Below, piece after piece: positions 26,736-35,756 of a stretch of DNA of 64,000 nucleotides (positions are counted from its first letter, which is position 1; each line of letters starts with the position of its first letter). The notes below the pieces were generated by a model that worked only from the letters and a program-made list of their open reading frames with translations, made no database searches and was not told where the DNA came from. This DNA comes from an uncultured Kiloniellaceae bacterium (lineage in GTDB: Bacteria; Pseudomonadota; Alphaproteobacteria; Kiloniellales; Kiloniellaceae). Location of the stretch: positions 372,001 to 436,000 of the forward strand of contig CANMQP010000012.1 of NCBI GenBank assembly GCA_947500035.1, given 5' to 3'. A program made the position numbers and the translations under genes.

Positions 26736-27130
26736 TGACAGGACGCGCCCGATCCGCGCGAGACCGCATTCCCGGCCGCCTCCTGCGCAAAGCCCGCGAC
26801 CACGGGACAGGGCGGCAGGGCGGTCGTCACATTACTGGTCTTGGCGTTCTTGCGTTTAATCCAGACGGTTTGATCTTTGATTTTGAAAGCATAGCGGCTG
26901 TTTGTGGCGGCGAGAATCTTGTGATCCCCACCTAACGCGCGCAACTCCTTCGCCGAAAGCCGTTTCCAGACAGTCTTGCTCTTCGAATCCGTGTAGAGCT
27001 TAATCTTCGAACCGCTGAACCCGGTAATCACAGGCTCGCCCTGGCCGTAGGCCAGCGGTACAGCCGACACCAAACTCAAAAAAACTGCAAAAACGATTGC
27101 CTGTACGCCTCCACTGTACCTGTTTCCCAT
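26732..27130 (-). CDS. Small secreted SH3-like protein
   Basis: The 132-residue protein has a signal peptide (AIVFAVFLSLVSAVPLAYGQG). Its mature part GFSGSKIKLYTDSKSKTVW, LSAKELRALGG and YAFKIKDQTVWIKRKNAK reads like a short SH3-like beta barrel. No enzyme motif is seen. The start MGNRYSGG has a good GGGGAAG site; a start 18 codons earlier lacks one. Its stop overlaps the start of the M48/TPR gene (ATGA). A similar DLDGREVWVARDEV string occurs in the cytoplasmic part of the CHASE2 protein upstream, hinting at related folds. Confidence 0.75.
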   Translation of the reverse strand: MGNRYSGGVQAIVFAVFLSLVSAVPLAYGQGEPVITGFSGSKIKLYTDSKSKTVWKRLSAKELRALGGDHKILAATNSRYAFKIKDQTVWIKRKNAKTSNVTTALPPCPVVAGFAQEAAGNAVSRGSGASCQ

Positions 27131-27244
27131 AGCTTCCCCTTTTCTACAGCAGGTCTGTTTTTTGGTTTTTGGCCGATACCGCATTGCGCTCGGACGCGCA
27201 CTTACGATTCATGATAGCACAGATATTTGTTTTACAACCTATAA

Positions 27245-29611
27245 TTATAGCACCTTGCTTCCTGCCTCTTCCGGCTTGCCGCGGCCCCAACCGCCCAGCC
27301 CCAACCAGAGCGGCGGCATCAGCCGCCAGAGTCGCGGCAGAGACCGCACACCGATCAAGCTGAGCAGACCGATGAAATTGAGGGCGACCCCCGGGAACAG
27401 CAATGTGGTGACGAAAATCAGCTCTACGACGATGGCCGCAGCCAGCAAGGGCAGCAGGAGAAACCCTCCAAGCCAGATGCCATAGAAGCGGAAGGCCGCC
27501 GCGCGGGTCCGTGCCATCCCACCCGCGCGTTCAACCCGCAGCAGCAGGATCAGCCCGTATTCCCAAATGGGCACCACGGCGATAAAGCCCACGAGCATGA
27601 GAAGCAGACTCGCGGGTAAGCCCAGGATCTCGGTCTTTTGCAGCAGCCTCTCGGACCCGCGGTAAGTCAGAAGGTTGTCGATTGCCATGGCATGAAAATA
27701 GGCGCCGTTCAGCGGCCAGTGCGCCGGCGGCCTGAAGCTGTCGCTGAGACCGGTCAGATTCTGCGCGTAGACGACGATCGCGCCCTGCAGATCCTCGAAA
27801 CTTGCGCCATCGTTGAGGATTTCGGCGGCCCTGTAGCTTTTGAATGGCGGGCAGATCTGGCGCAGAGGCGAGACGAACTCGAAGAGGGGATCCTTATCGT
27901 AGTCCTTGATCAGCAACCAGAGCCGTTTCCACCAGGACCCGGGAAGTTCCCGGCAGGCATAGCGCCCGTTTCGCGGCACCAGCTCCCCGTCCGCCAACGC
28001 CATGGTGAAACTGCGCGTCGACCAGTGCAGGTCGATCACGTCCACCGCGGAGTCTCGAAGTTTCTCTTCCGGACAGAGTGCCGCCGCGTACCCGACGGGC
28101 GCCAGGTTTCTGACGGCGTCAAATACAGCGCAGGCCGCACTGGGGAGCGGCCGGGCGAAGATCTCATTGCTTGCTCCCCGGGTCAGGGGCTTTTGCTCAG
28201 ACCGGTCCGGTTCATTGGAAACATCCTGTTCCCGCCCCGAACGTAACTCATTGGCAGCGGGCTCATTGGCGTTTAACACATTGTCGTCTGAGTCTGCGCT
28301 CTCTGCTTTTTGGGTCGTGTTTTCGCTGAATGTGATCAGGTTGGAAGCCTTGTCGACATCCCGCAAACAGCGTTGTCCCCTGGGTTGATGGTTCCACAGA
28401 GGGTAACGCGCCCCCTGCCGGTGGAAGCGTCCGCCCGGCACGTCGACCGCGAAGGTGCCCGCGCGGTCCGGCCCATCCTTCGGCACGTCCTCGGGCAGAA
28501 AGAAAGGCAGAAAGCAGGGTTTCGCCGCAAAGAACAACGGGATCCGCCAGTCGTTGCGGTAGGCGGCGATGGTCTCACCGAGGTAGGCCGACGCGCCACG
28601 GAAAAAGCGCTGTGAGTCTCTTTTCTCCTTTGCGCTCTCTCCTGCCGTGTCGAGCACGGCATCTAATGCCTCGGATTCGTCCTCCCACTCGTCGCCCTCC
28701 AGACTCCGGTCGTCGATGAAAGCGATATCGACAAAGACGGCCGCGGGCTGCCGGTCGCTCAGCCGTTCCAGCACCCAGGCGTGAAAGTCGTAACTGACCG
28801 GCCAGCTCTCCTCGAAGAGCGTGAGGTCTTCTTCCAGAACCTCGACCACGACCACCTTGGGCGGGTCCGACCCGGGGCCGGGGTATTGGCGCTCCCGCTC
28901 TTTCTCGTAGTTCGCGGCACGATAAACCTGCTGATAGAGCGCATTGGAGTAACTGTCCGCCGCGCTCAGCGCCCCGAGAGGGTCGATCTGGCCCGCCATG
29001 AGATAAAAGAAAATCGCCACGCAGGTGGCCACGGCAATCCTCAGGGGTTTGACTTTCAGGCCGATCTTGCCGGCGGCGGCCTCTTCTTCGGGGGGCGGCC
29101 CATACCAGATTCTGACCCGCGTGACGCTGCGCAGGGTCAGGCTGACCAGCGTCGCCTGCCCACGGGCTCCCAGGCTGCCCTTTTCCAGCTCGACCTCATC
29201 CCGCGCGACCCAGACCTCGCGGCCATCCAGATCGAAGGCAATCCGGTCGGAATCCAAATCGAAGCGGCAAAAGGGACGGGTAATGCGGTAGGGCGGCGAG
29301 AGACTGCTGCGCGGCAGAAAGGACTGGGTCTCGCCCGGCCTCCTGTCTTGAGAGTCGTTCTGGGGGGGCGCATGGTCCGGTCCGCGCGCAGCGCCTGGCC
29401 CGTGATAGAGGGTTACGAAGGCTTGCTTAAATCCAACGATCCGCCCGCAGTTGCGCGCAGACGGGACCCCATCGGAGGCGATCAAGCCAGCCTCACGCAC
29501 GCCAGCCACCCCCTGCGTGCGGCACCTCACTGCAGAACGCAAAGATCCCTGCCCGGCCCAAAGACCGCTCAGCCTTCCCCACCACGACCCAGCCTCCCCC
29601 AAAGAGCTCAT
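27245..29611 (-). CDS. CHASE2 domain membrane protein without a catalytic output domain
   Basis: About 788 residues. A cytoplasmic N-terminal part contains a beta-rich stretch (FDLDSDRIAFDLDGREVWV) and is followed by one membrane segment (RIAVATCVAIFFYLMAG). The periplasmic CHASE2 domain runs from VVVVEVLEEDLTLFEESWP to GAYFHAMAIDNLLTYRG, interrupted by an acidic, Asn/Glu-rich insert. Three membrane segments close the protein. CHASE2 is usually fused to cyclase, kinase or caspase-like outputs; none is present. The start is uncertain: ATG at 29611 was used, TTG at 29653 is possible, and the first 110 residues look poorly conserved. Likely an envelope sensor working with the two following genes. 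Confidence 0.75.
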   Translation of the reverse strand: MSSLGEAGSWWGRLSGLWAGQGSLRSAVRCRTQGVAGVREAGLIASDGVPSARNCGRIVGFKQAFVTLYHGPGAARGPDHAPPQNDSQDRRPGETQSFLPRSSLSPPYRITRPFCRFDLDSDRIAFDLDGREVWVARDEVELEKGSLGARGQATLVSLTLRSVTRVRIWYGPPPEEEAAAGKIGLKVKPLRIAVATCVAIFFYLMAGQIDPLGALSAADSYSNALYQQVYRAANYEKERERQYPGPGSDPPKVVVVEVLEEDLTLFEESWPVSYDFHAWVLERLSDRQPAAVFVDIAFIDDRSLEGDEWEDESEALDAVLDTAGESAKEKRDSQRFFRGASAYLGETIAAYRNDWRIPLFFAAKPCFLPFFLPEDVPKDGPDRAGTFAVDVPGGRFHRQGARYPLWNHQPRGQRCLRDVDKASNLITFSENTTQKAESADSDDNVLNANEPAANELRSGREQDVSNEPDRSEQKPLTRGASNEIFARPLPSAACAVFDAVRNLAPVGYAAALCPEEKLRDSAVDVIDLHWSTRSFTMALADGELVPRNGRYACRELPGSWWKRLWLLIKDYDKDPLFEFVSPLRQICPPFKSYRAAEILNDGASFEDLQGAIVVYAQNLTGLSDSFRPPAHWPLNGAYFHAMAIDNLLTYRGSERLLQKTEILGLPASLLLMLVGFIAVVPIWEYGLILLLRVERAGGMARTRAAAFRFYGIWLGGFLLLPLLAAAIVVELIFVTTLLFPGVALNFIGLLSLIGVRSLPRLWRLMPPLWLGLGGWGRGKPEEAGSKVL

Positions 29612-30102
29612 CAATCGCTCAGGTAGCGTAGGACAGCCTATTTCTCCCGGCAAGCAGGAATAACAATCCGCGGAGGAATCATGGTGTTAGAGCGGCTGTA
29701 CCTTCACCGGAAACCGCTTTCGCGTTTGCGTCTGAGCGAATCTTCCGGCTGTCCGGTCCCAGAGGGTTCAGGGTCCGGAGAATCTGAAGCCCGGAGAATT
29801 TTCATCCCTTCGAAGACACACGTCCGAAGCACTCATCCCATTCAATTCAATGACACCTCGGAAAAACGGATGAAAATTCCAAGTCAAAACGCATTTCCCA
29901 AAGACAAAGCTGGTTTTTTAACGGAGCAGGCAAAAGGCAAGTGGAGAGGTCCTAACAACAACCTCTCGCCGTTAAACCTCTTTTAGTCTCCACCGCCTAT
30001 CATTGCGTTCAAGTTTTGAGAAACACACTCGCATTAATTGTTTCTCCATGCAGCAATATTCTACCAAAACGCTCCAACTGTACGAATAAACCGGGTGACG
30101 AG
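29612..30102. other. Divergent region between CHASE2 gene and chemoreceptor gene
   Basis: No gene is supported in this 491-base gap. A plus-strand frame of 101 codons at 29681-29986 has a good ribosome-binding site (GGAGG, 4 bases before ATG) but codon use unlike its neighbours and no recognisable protein features. The last 150 bases are AT-rich and probably contain the chemoreceptor promoter. Confidence 0.4.
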
Positions 30103-32142
30103 ATGTACAAGAACCTATCCATACGCTGGAAGATGATGCTCCTGGTGGCGATCAGCGCGATCATTCTGGCCTCGGTCAGCCTCTATGCGACTTTTCAGCT
30201 TGCCGCCATGGGCACCGAGCTGGAAGAGATCGCCGAGAACGACCTTCCGCTGTCGAACATGATCACCAAGATCACCATCCATCAGCTGGAACAGGCGATC
30301 CAGTTCGAACGCACGCTGCGCTTCGGCGAGGAGATGGCAAACTACCCAGATGCCAAAGAACACTTCGATCATTCGAACAAACGCTTCCACGAGCTTGCAG
30401 AACTGGTGGATAGCGAAATCCTCGAGGCCGAGGCGATGGTCGAAAACTCGACCGGCCAACTGACCGGCGGCGCGGCGAAACGAGAGTTCGAGAAGGTCAT
30501 GGGCGTGCTCAAGGAGCTGGAGATCGAACACAAGAACTACGATCTCCATGCCGATGAAGTCATCGATCTGTTAAAGGCCGGCAGTCTCGAGGAGGCCCGG
30601 ACCAAGGTGATCGAGGTCGAGGCGGAGGAAGACAGATTCAATCACAAGCTCGAAGAGCTGCTGTTGGAGATCGGGAAGTTCACCGAAGAGTCGGCGAAGC
30701 TTGCCGAGAAACATGAGAAGGCCGCCGAACGCGACCTCTGGATCGCCATGGGTCTGGGCATTGTGATCCTGGTCGTTGGCGGCCTGCTGATGGTCGAACA
30801 GATCCTGCGGCCCCTGCTGCGCTCGGTCGACGCGGTCGACGCGCTGGCCGAGGGCGATACCACGGTCGAACTGACTGCCGACTCTAAAGACGAGCTGGGC
30901 CGCCTGGCCACCTCGGTCGAGGCTTTGCGCCAAGCCCTGATAAAGCTCAACGAGATGCAAGCTGCGGAAGCCAGGCGCGAGATGGAATCCAAGGCCCAGA
31001 TCAAGAAGGAGATGCTGGCCATGTCAGACGCCCTGGATCAGCACGTCCAGGTCGCGGTCGGCGCCATCCGGGAAAAAGCCAACTCCATGGACGGTCTGAT
31101 CGATCAGATGAGCCAGGCCGCGCAACAGGTCAGCGCGCAGAGTACCTCGGTCACGGCCTCGGCGGAAAGCGCCACCGGCAACGTGCAAACCGTCGCCTCC
31201 GCCGCGGAAGAGATGTCCGGCAACATCAACGAGATCAGCCGCCAAATCGACCGCTCGACAGCCATCACCGCGCAAGCGGTCGAGGTGGCCGGCACGACCA
31301 CGCAGAAAGTCCAGAGCCTGACTGAGGCCGCAAAGCAGATCGAAGAGATCGTGACCCTGATCAACGAAATCGCCGACCAGACGAACCTGCTGGCTCTCAA
31401 CGCAACCATTGAAGCAGCCCGGGCGGGTGATGCGGGTAAGGGATTTGCGGTCGTCGCCTCCGAAGTCAAGAACCTGGCCACCCAGACCGCAAACGCCACG
31501 GAGCAGATCCAGCAGCAGATCGGCGCGATCCAGGGGGCCACGGGTGAAGCCGCAACGGCGATTGAGAAGATCGGGGAAACGGTCAACGAGATTAGCGAAA
31601 TCACCAATGGCATCTCCGACTCCATGAAGGAACAGTCGGCGGCGACAACGGAAATTGCCCGCAGCGTCCAAGAAGCGGCAACAGGCACCCAGGAAGTGTC
31701 CGGCAGCATGCAGGAGGCAGCGGCCGCGTCGCAGCAATCCGAAAAAGTCGCCACCCAGGTCAGCTGCGACGCCAAGGAAGTGATTGGCGCCGTCAATGCC
31801 CTGCAGAGTCAGATCACCGAAATTCTGCGCGAATCCAAGGCGGGCGACCGGCGCGTCCACCAGCGAGTGAAGCACCAGCAGGCATCGCAAGTTCAGGTCA
31901 AAGGCCAGTGGCGGGACTGCACCATCCAGGACATCTCCGCCGGCGGCGCCGAGATCTCGGCCTTGGACGGCACCGATCAGGGCGACTCGGTCAAGCTGAA
32001 GGTTCCTGGCTTCGGCGAGGTCGAAGGCCGGATCATCCGCGCCACCGATAAATCCCGCGGCATCACCTTCAATCTGGACGAAGAGACACGCAGCGCGCTG
32101 GACCGGCATCTGGTGGGGGCACAGAAGGAAGAAGCGGCGTAG
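30103..32142 (+). CDS. Methyl-accepting chemotaxis protein with C-terminal PilZ domain
   Basis: The 679-residue receptor has a membrane segment near residues 10-32, a periplasmic all-helical ligand domain of about 190 residues, a second membrane segment near 225-245, HAMP, and an MCP signalling domain with the conserved hairpin tip ([21 protein letters not shown] split by no insertion). After the hairpin a PilZ domain carries both c-di-GMP motifs, RVHQRVKHQ (RxxxR) and DISAGGAEI (DxSxxG). It should couple taxis to c-di-GMP. The start MYKNLSIRW at 30103 was preferred to a TTG at 30016 since the membrane segment follows at the usual distance. No che genes are in the window. Confidence 0.93.
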   Translation: MYKNLSIRWKMMLLVAISAIILASVSLYATFQLAAMGTELEEIAENDLPLSNMITKITIHQLEQAIQFERTLRFGEEMANYPDAKEHFDHSNKRFHELAELVDSEILEAEAMVENSTGQLTGGAAKREFEKVMGVLKELEIEHKNYDLHADEVIDLLKAGSLEEARTKVIEVEAEEDRFNHKLEELLLEIGKFTEESAKLAEKHEKAAERDLWIAMGLGIVILVVGGLLMVEQILRPLLRSVDAVDALAEGDTTVELTADSKDELGRLATSVEALRQALIKLNEMQAAEARREMESKAQIKKEMLAMSDALDQHVQVAVGAIREKANSMDGLIDQMSQAAQQVSAQSTSVTASAESATGNVQTVASAAEEMSGNINEISRQIDRSTAITAQAVEVAGTTTQKVQSLTEAAKQIEEIVTLINEIADQTNLLALNATIEAARAGDAGKGFAVVASEVKNLATQTANATEQIQQQIGAIQGATGEAATAIEKIGETVNEISEITNGISDSMKEQSAATTEIARSVQEAATGTQEVSGSMQEAAAASQQSEKVATQVSCDAKEVIGAVNALQSQITEILRESKAGDRRVHQRVKHQQASQVQVKGQWRDCTIQDISAGGAEISALDGTDQGDSVKLKVPGFGEVEGRIIRATDKSRGITFNLDEETRSALDRHLVGAQKEEAA

Positions 32143-32203
32143 TGGCGCATTGCTGAGCCTGTTCAAACAGAGCTACAGAGTTGGAACCCTGGTTTACATC
32201 GGG

Positions 32204-32303
32204 GGGCGGCCATTTCTAAAGAAATGGCGCGGCTGTTCGAACAACGTTCGAACATTAGATTAAGCAAGAGGGCGACCATTCCTGAAGGAATGGTGCGCCC
32301 GGC
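32204..32303 (-). repeat. Two covarying palindromes at the 3' end of tRNA-Arg
   Basis: Two near-identical hairpins lie about 66 bases apart. The first (32270-32300) combines the tRNA acceptor strand and CCA end with the 3' trailer: ACCATTCCT-GA-AGGAATGGT flanked by GGGCG and GCGCCC. The second (32204-32232) is GCCATTTCT-AA-AGAAATGGC with similar flanks. They differ at two paired positions with compensating changes. Between them lie two GTTCGAAC palindromes (32235-32242, 32246-32253) that resemble the T-arm sequence, so the second copy may be a decayed duplicate of the tRNA 3' end. Confidence 0.6.
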
Positions 32304-32367
32304 AGGATTCGAACCTGCGACCCCAGGATTAGGAATCCTGTGCTCTATCCAACTGAGCTACGGGCGC
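32291..32367 (-). tRNA. tRNA-Arg (anticodon CCU)
   Basis: On the minus strand a 77-base cloverleaf runs from GCGCCCG to GGGCGCACCA. The acceptor stem is 7 bp, the D arm contains AGCTCAGTTGGATAGAGC, the anticodon loop is TTCCTAA with anticodon CCT, and the T arm contains GGTTCGAATCC. CCA is encoded. It decodes AGG. The 3' trailer can pair with the mature 3' end (see the palindrome entry). Confidence 0.97.
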
Positions 32368-32473
32368 TGAGAGCCGAAAAGGACTCTGGAAAGCGACGGC
32401 GCCCGTTATACACAGGGCGCCGGGTTTTGCCTACCGGGTTTCGTAAAGTCTGCCGGTCCCGCGACTGCGCGGC

Positions 32474-33022
32474 TCAGAAAAGCTTTTCGAGCGGCAGGTG
32501 GTAGTAGATGGTGGCGATTTCGGTGCCCGGGTTGCTGTCGCCGATGCCCGCGTTGGAGATGTGGCTGACCGCGAGGCCGATGCGTGAGCGGTCTTCGAAG
32601 CGGTAAGCCAGCTCGATCTGAGAGCGGAATTCCAGCGCACTGTCCAGGTCGAGGCCGCTGCCTTCCTCGAAGAAGCCCACGCCGAAATTCGGGGTCAGGA
32701 CCACGTTCTTGCCGAAATAGATATCGACCAGGATCCCGGCGCCGCCCCAGATGCCGCCTTCGCTGGTGGCCTCGACCCCGGCCCAGGGTTTGAAGATCCA
32801 GAGCTTTTCGTCGTGCCGGTACTCCAGGCGGAAATCCGCCGCGTCGTCGGCATCATCATCCTTAATGGCGCGCAGGGCATCGAAATAACCGACACCGAAC
32901 GAGATCAGCGCGGAGTCGTCTTCCCCGGCATAGGCCGGCGAGAGCGATCCACTGCTGAATGAAAATGAAAAAGCCGTCGCAGAAAATACGACGGCCGCAA
33001 AGAAACGGCGCCGAAATGACAC
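32474..33022 (-). CDS. PagL-like lipid A 3-O-deacylase (acyloxyacyl hydrolase)
   Basis: The 182-residue protein has a signal peptide (FFAAVVFSATAFSFSFSSGSLSPAYA in two parts) and an eight-strand outer-membrane barrel pattern. The active-site region AVSHISNAGIGDSNPGTE holds the conserved His-Ser pair and the downstream Glu of the PagL family, which removes the 3-O acyl chain of lipid A. I chose the GTG at 33022 because a G-rich site precedes it; the frame from 33100 has an N-terminus unlike a signal peptide. A run of nine G residues lies 8-16 bases before this start. Confidence 0.88.
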   Translation of the reverse strand: MSFRRRFFAAVVFSATAFSFSFSSGSLSPAYAGEDDSALISFGVGYFDALRAIKDDDADDAADFRLEYRHDEKLWIFKPWAGVEATSEGGIWGGAGILVDIYFGKNVVLTPNFGVGFFEEGSGLDLDSALEFRSQIELAYRFEDRSRIGLAVSHISNAGIGDSNPGTEIATIYYHLPLEKLF

Positions 33023-33335
33023 GGTAAATTCCCCCCCCCAGTTCTCAACCCGACCCGGAACCCGGTTTCTCCCGACGAACCCGCGTTTTGGATTCAACAA
33101 AAAACCGGCCGGTTACATCCATAGAATTGAAGCAAAACCGGCAGAACACCAGACTTGCTCCGGGTGATCCGGCAATCGGCGGGACTCTCCGCCGAAACAT
33201 CACCCTTAAAAGCGCAATCCAGTCTGAGCGTACAACCCAGAAGATGAATCACGCGCTAAGATAACCCCATTTTAGAAAATTTGTAAACACTTGCAATGAC
33301 TTGACGCTTCCCGCTGGATTTGTACAGGCCGGTCG
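33023..33335. other. Upstream region of the pagL-like gene
   Basis: This gap of 313 bases separates the pagL-like gene from the VOC pseudogene. It includes the poly-C run at 33031-33039 (poly-G on the coding strand) and an AT-rich part at 33250-33300 with TTTTAGAAAA. No gene is seen. The promoter of the pagL-like gene should lie here. Confidence 0.4.
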
Positions 33336-33613
33336 TCAATCAGATCCGGCGGCCTTTGGCCCCGAAACCCGGAAGGGATTGCCCTCGGGGTCCCTGCCGC
33401 CGGTGACGGAAAGGTCATGAACCGGATGCGGTTTGATATCCCCCAGGCGCAGGACCCGGCGTCGAATTCGATCCAGCCTTCGCGTTCCTCACTAGAGCAT
33501 GTTCCGATCTTACGGAATCACTTGACCGGAAGACCCAGCTTTTCGCGGTAAAAGGCTGCTTCCTTCTCCATATCGGAAACAAAAAGCACGATGCGCTGCA
33601 GGTCCAGGGTCAT
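33336..33613 (-). pseudogene. Broken VOC (glyoxalase superfamily) gene
   Basis: The minus strand starts with MTLDLQRIVLFVSDMEKEAAF and YREKLGLPVK, a clear VOC-family N-terminus, then stops (TGA at 33518-33520). After a short palindromic stretch (TTCCG-TAAGAT-CGGAA) family sequence resumes as EEREGWIEFDAGSCAW, then shifts frame with loss of the middle third, and ends DIKPHPVHDLSVTGGRDPEGNPFRVSG in pieces typical of the VOC C-terminus. At least one insertion and one deletion have inactivated it. It lies 24 bases downstream of pip on the same strand. Confidence 0.85.
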
Positions 33614-33637
33614 AAGAGGCGCTCTCCGGTCGCGGAC

Positions 33638-34624
33638 TTAAGTCAGAGTTTTGAAACGCTCCGTCGCCGCGATCAGCGCTTTGCAGATGCCCGGCTCCAT
33701 GGCCGAGTGTCCGGCATCCGGGACCACGATGTAATCGGCCTCCGGCCAGGCCTGATGCAGCTCGTAGGCGGTGACGATGGGGCAGACCACATCGTAGCGT
33801 CCCTGCACGATCACCGCGGGAATATCCCGGATGCGGTCCAGGTTATCGAGCAAGGCGTCCTGGGGCAGGAAGATCGAATTGACGAAATAATGAGCCTCGA
33901 TCCGGGCCAGGTTCAAGGCCATGGCATCCTCGCCGAAGGGCGACAGCTTGCCGGGGTTGGGCAGCAGGGTCGAGCAGCAGCCCTCGAAGGTGCTCCAGAC
34001 CCGCGCGGCGGGCAGATGGACCGCCGGATCCGGATCGATCAGACGCCGGTGATAACTGGCCAGCAGATCGCCGCGCTCCTCGGCAGGCAGAAAGTTCGAG
34101 AAGCGCGTCCACTCCTCGGGAAAGATCATCCGCATCCCGTTCAGGAACCACTCGATCTCCGAAGGGCGGCCGAGAAAAATGCCGCGCAGGATAAGACCGC
34201 GGACGGCCTGCGGGTGGGCCTGGGCGTAGGCCAAAGCAAGGGTGCTGCCCCAGGAGCCGCCGAAAACCACCCAGCGCTCGATCCCCAGTTCGGCGCGCAG
34301 GGCCTCCAGATCGGCAATCAGATGCCGGGTGCTGTTGTCCCGCAGTTCGCCCTGAGGCCGCGAGCGTCCGGCGCCGCGTTGATCGAACACAACGATGCGG
34401 TAGTCGCCGGGATCGAAAAAGCGGCGGTGATCCGGCGCCGCTCCGGCACCCGGTCCGCCGTGCAGGAACACGACGGGTGTGCCGTTGGGATTTCCGCAGG
34501 TTTCCCAGTAAAGCTCGTGCAGGCCATCCACCGCCAGGTAGCCGCTCTCGCGCGCGGCGATGGAAGGAAAAAGTCCGCTCATCCGGCCCGGACTATCCGC
34601 TGTCGACATCATCTTCCCGTTCAA
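33638..34624 (-). CDS. pip: Proline iminopeptidase
   Basis: Pip releases N-terminal proline from peptides. The alpha/beta-hydrolase has HGGPGAGAAPDHRRFFDP near the oxyanion site, DQRGAGRS, and the nucleophile S124 in GGSWGS. The acid and base lie in GRYDVVCP and AGHSAMEP. At 328 residues it has the family length. Starts at Met5 or Met6 (34612 or 34609) are alternatives. The gene is followed by the broken VOC gene. Confidence 0.95.
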   Translation of the reverse strand: MNGKMMSTADSPGRMSGLFPSIAARESGYLAVDGLHELYWETCGNPNGTPVVFLHGGPGAGAAPDHRRFFDPGDYRIVVFDQRGAGRSRPQGELRDNSTRHLIADLEALRAELGIERWVVFGGSWGSTLALAYAQAHPQAVRGLILRGIFLGRPSEIEWFLNGMRMIFPEEWTRFSNFLPAEERGDLLASYHRRLIDPDPAVHLPAARVWSTFEGCCSTLLPNPGKLSPFGEDAMALNLARIEAHYFVNSIFLPQDALLDNLDRIRDIPAVIVQGRYDVVCPIVTAYELHQAWPEADYIVVPDAGHSAMEPGICKALIAATERFKTLT

Positions 34625-34913
34625 GCCTCTCTAACCGTCACGTTTCGCGCGCAAAGCGGCGCCCGCTCCTGCTGGTCATGCCTCCTGACAAACCGGCTCT
34701 TGAGATACGAACATCTGATATAGGGCCTTTGGCGCAGTTTCGCCCGGATTCAATCATGAAACCCTGTGCAGGGGTGAGGCGTTACTCTATCGCGTCGCCG
34801 CCCGCGGTCAAAGCCGGAGAGGATGGAAGCGGCTGGCCGCCCAGGTTTTTTAGCCCCGGATTTTAACCCAGGATTTTTGCCCCGTAACCGGATTCATACT
34901 CTAAGCTGCCGCC

Positions 34914-35756
34914 ATGTCGCTACCCGATCTGAAAGCTCCACGCAGTTGGGCCATTGTCCTGGGCCTTTGCCTTGCCCTGAAGGCAATGCCGGGTGTCGCG
35001 GCAGAGGCCACGGAAGCCGGATCGCCAGGCGGGACCGAAGGGCTGCGCGGGCTTGAGACCGGCGGGACCGTCACCGTGGCAAAGGTCCTTGACGGCGGCA
35101 GACTGCGGCTGGATGACGGCAGAATTCTGCGCCTGGCAGGCATCCAGGCACCGCCAACTCCGCCCTGGTACGAAAACCCGTCCCCCTGGCCGCCCGCCGC
35201 GAGGGCCAGGGATCTGCTCGGCGCGCTGACCCGGGGTCAGGAGCTGCGGCTGGCCTACGACAGGCGGCGCAGTGACCGTCATGGCCGGCTTCTGGCCCAT
35301 GTGACCGACGGCCAGGGCCGCTGGCTGCAGGGTGAACTGCTGCGCCGGGGCTGGGCGCGGGTGCAGGCTTTTCCCGACAATCGGTCGGTTCTGGCGGAGA
35401 TGCTGAAGCTGGAGCGCGAAGCCCGGGACGCGAAGCGCGGGCTCTGGGCGCATGCAGCCTACGCCGTGCGGCGCCACGACAATGCCGAAAAGGACCTGGG
35501 CCAATTCCATCTGGTGGAGGGAGAGGTCTTGGAGGTGGCGGTCGTCCGCGGACGGGCTTATCTTAACTTCGGCGAGGACTGGCGCAGCGATTTCACCCTG
35601 GTGATCGGGCCCGCCGAGCGCCGCCGCTTCGAAGCCGAGGGTTTCGATCCGGCGATTTATGAGGGACGCCGCGTGCGGGCGCGCGGCTGGTTGGAATTTC
35701 GTAACGGTGTGACGATTAATATCACGCACCCGGAACAGATTGAGGTACTCGACTGA
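34914..35756 (+). CDS. Secreted thermonuclease-family (SNase-like) protein
   Basis: The 280-residue protein has a signal peptide (SWAIVLGLCLALKAMPGVAA). An SNase-like domain follows: VTVAKVLDGGRLRLDDGRILRLAGIQAP, ARARDLLGALTRGQELRL, YDRRRSDRHGRLLAHV and LLRRGWARVQAF. The last 80 residues (VVRGRAYLNFGEDWRSDFTLVI to the end) are an OB-like extension. It probably acts on nucleic acids in the periplasm or binds them there. Asp/Arg/Glu catalytic residues appear only partly conserved. Its stop overlaps the start of the M48 lipoprotein by one base (TGATG). Confidence 0.85.
   Translation: MSLPDLKAPRSWAIVLGLCLALKAMPGVAAEATEAGSPGGTEGLRGLETGGTVTVAKVLDGGRLRLDDGRILRLAGIQAPPTPPWYENPSPWPPAARARDLLGALTRGQELRLAYDRRRSDRHGRLLAHVTDGQGRWLQGELLRRGWARVQAFPDNRSVLAEMLKLEREARDAKRGLWAHAAYAVRRHDNAEKDLGQFHLVEGEVLEVAVVRGRAYLNFGEDWRSDFTLVIGPAERRRFEAEGFDPAIYEGRRVRARGWLEFRNGVTINITHPEQIEVLD

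Noticed and set aside
25422-26738. Plus-strand frame of 438 codons
   Set aside because: Antisense to the M48/TPR peptidase with its HEISH motif.
29681-29986. Plus-strand frame of 101 codons with a good ribosome-binding site
   Set aside because: Codon use does not fit the neighbours and the protein shows no fold-like pattern. A real short gene cannot be excluded; ribosome profiling would decide.
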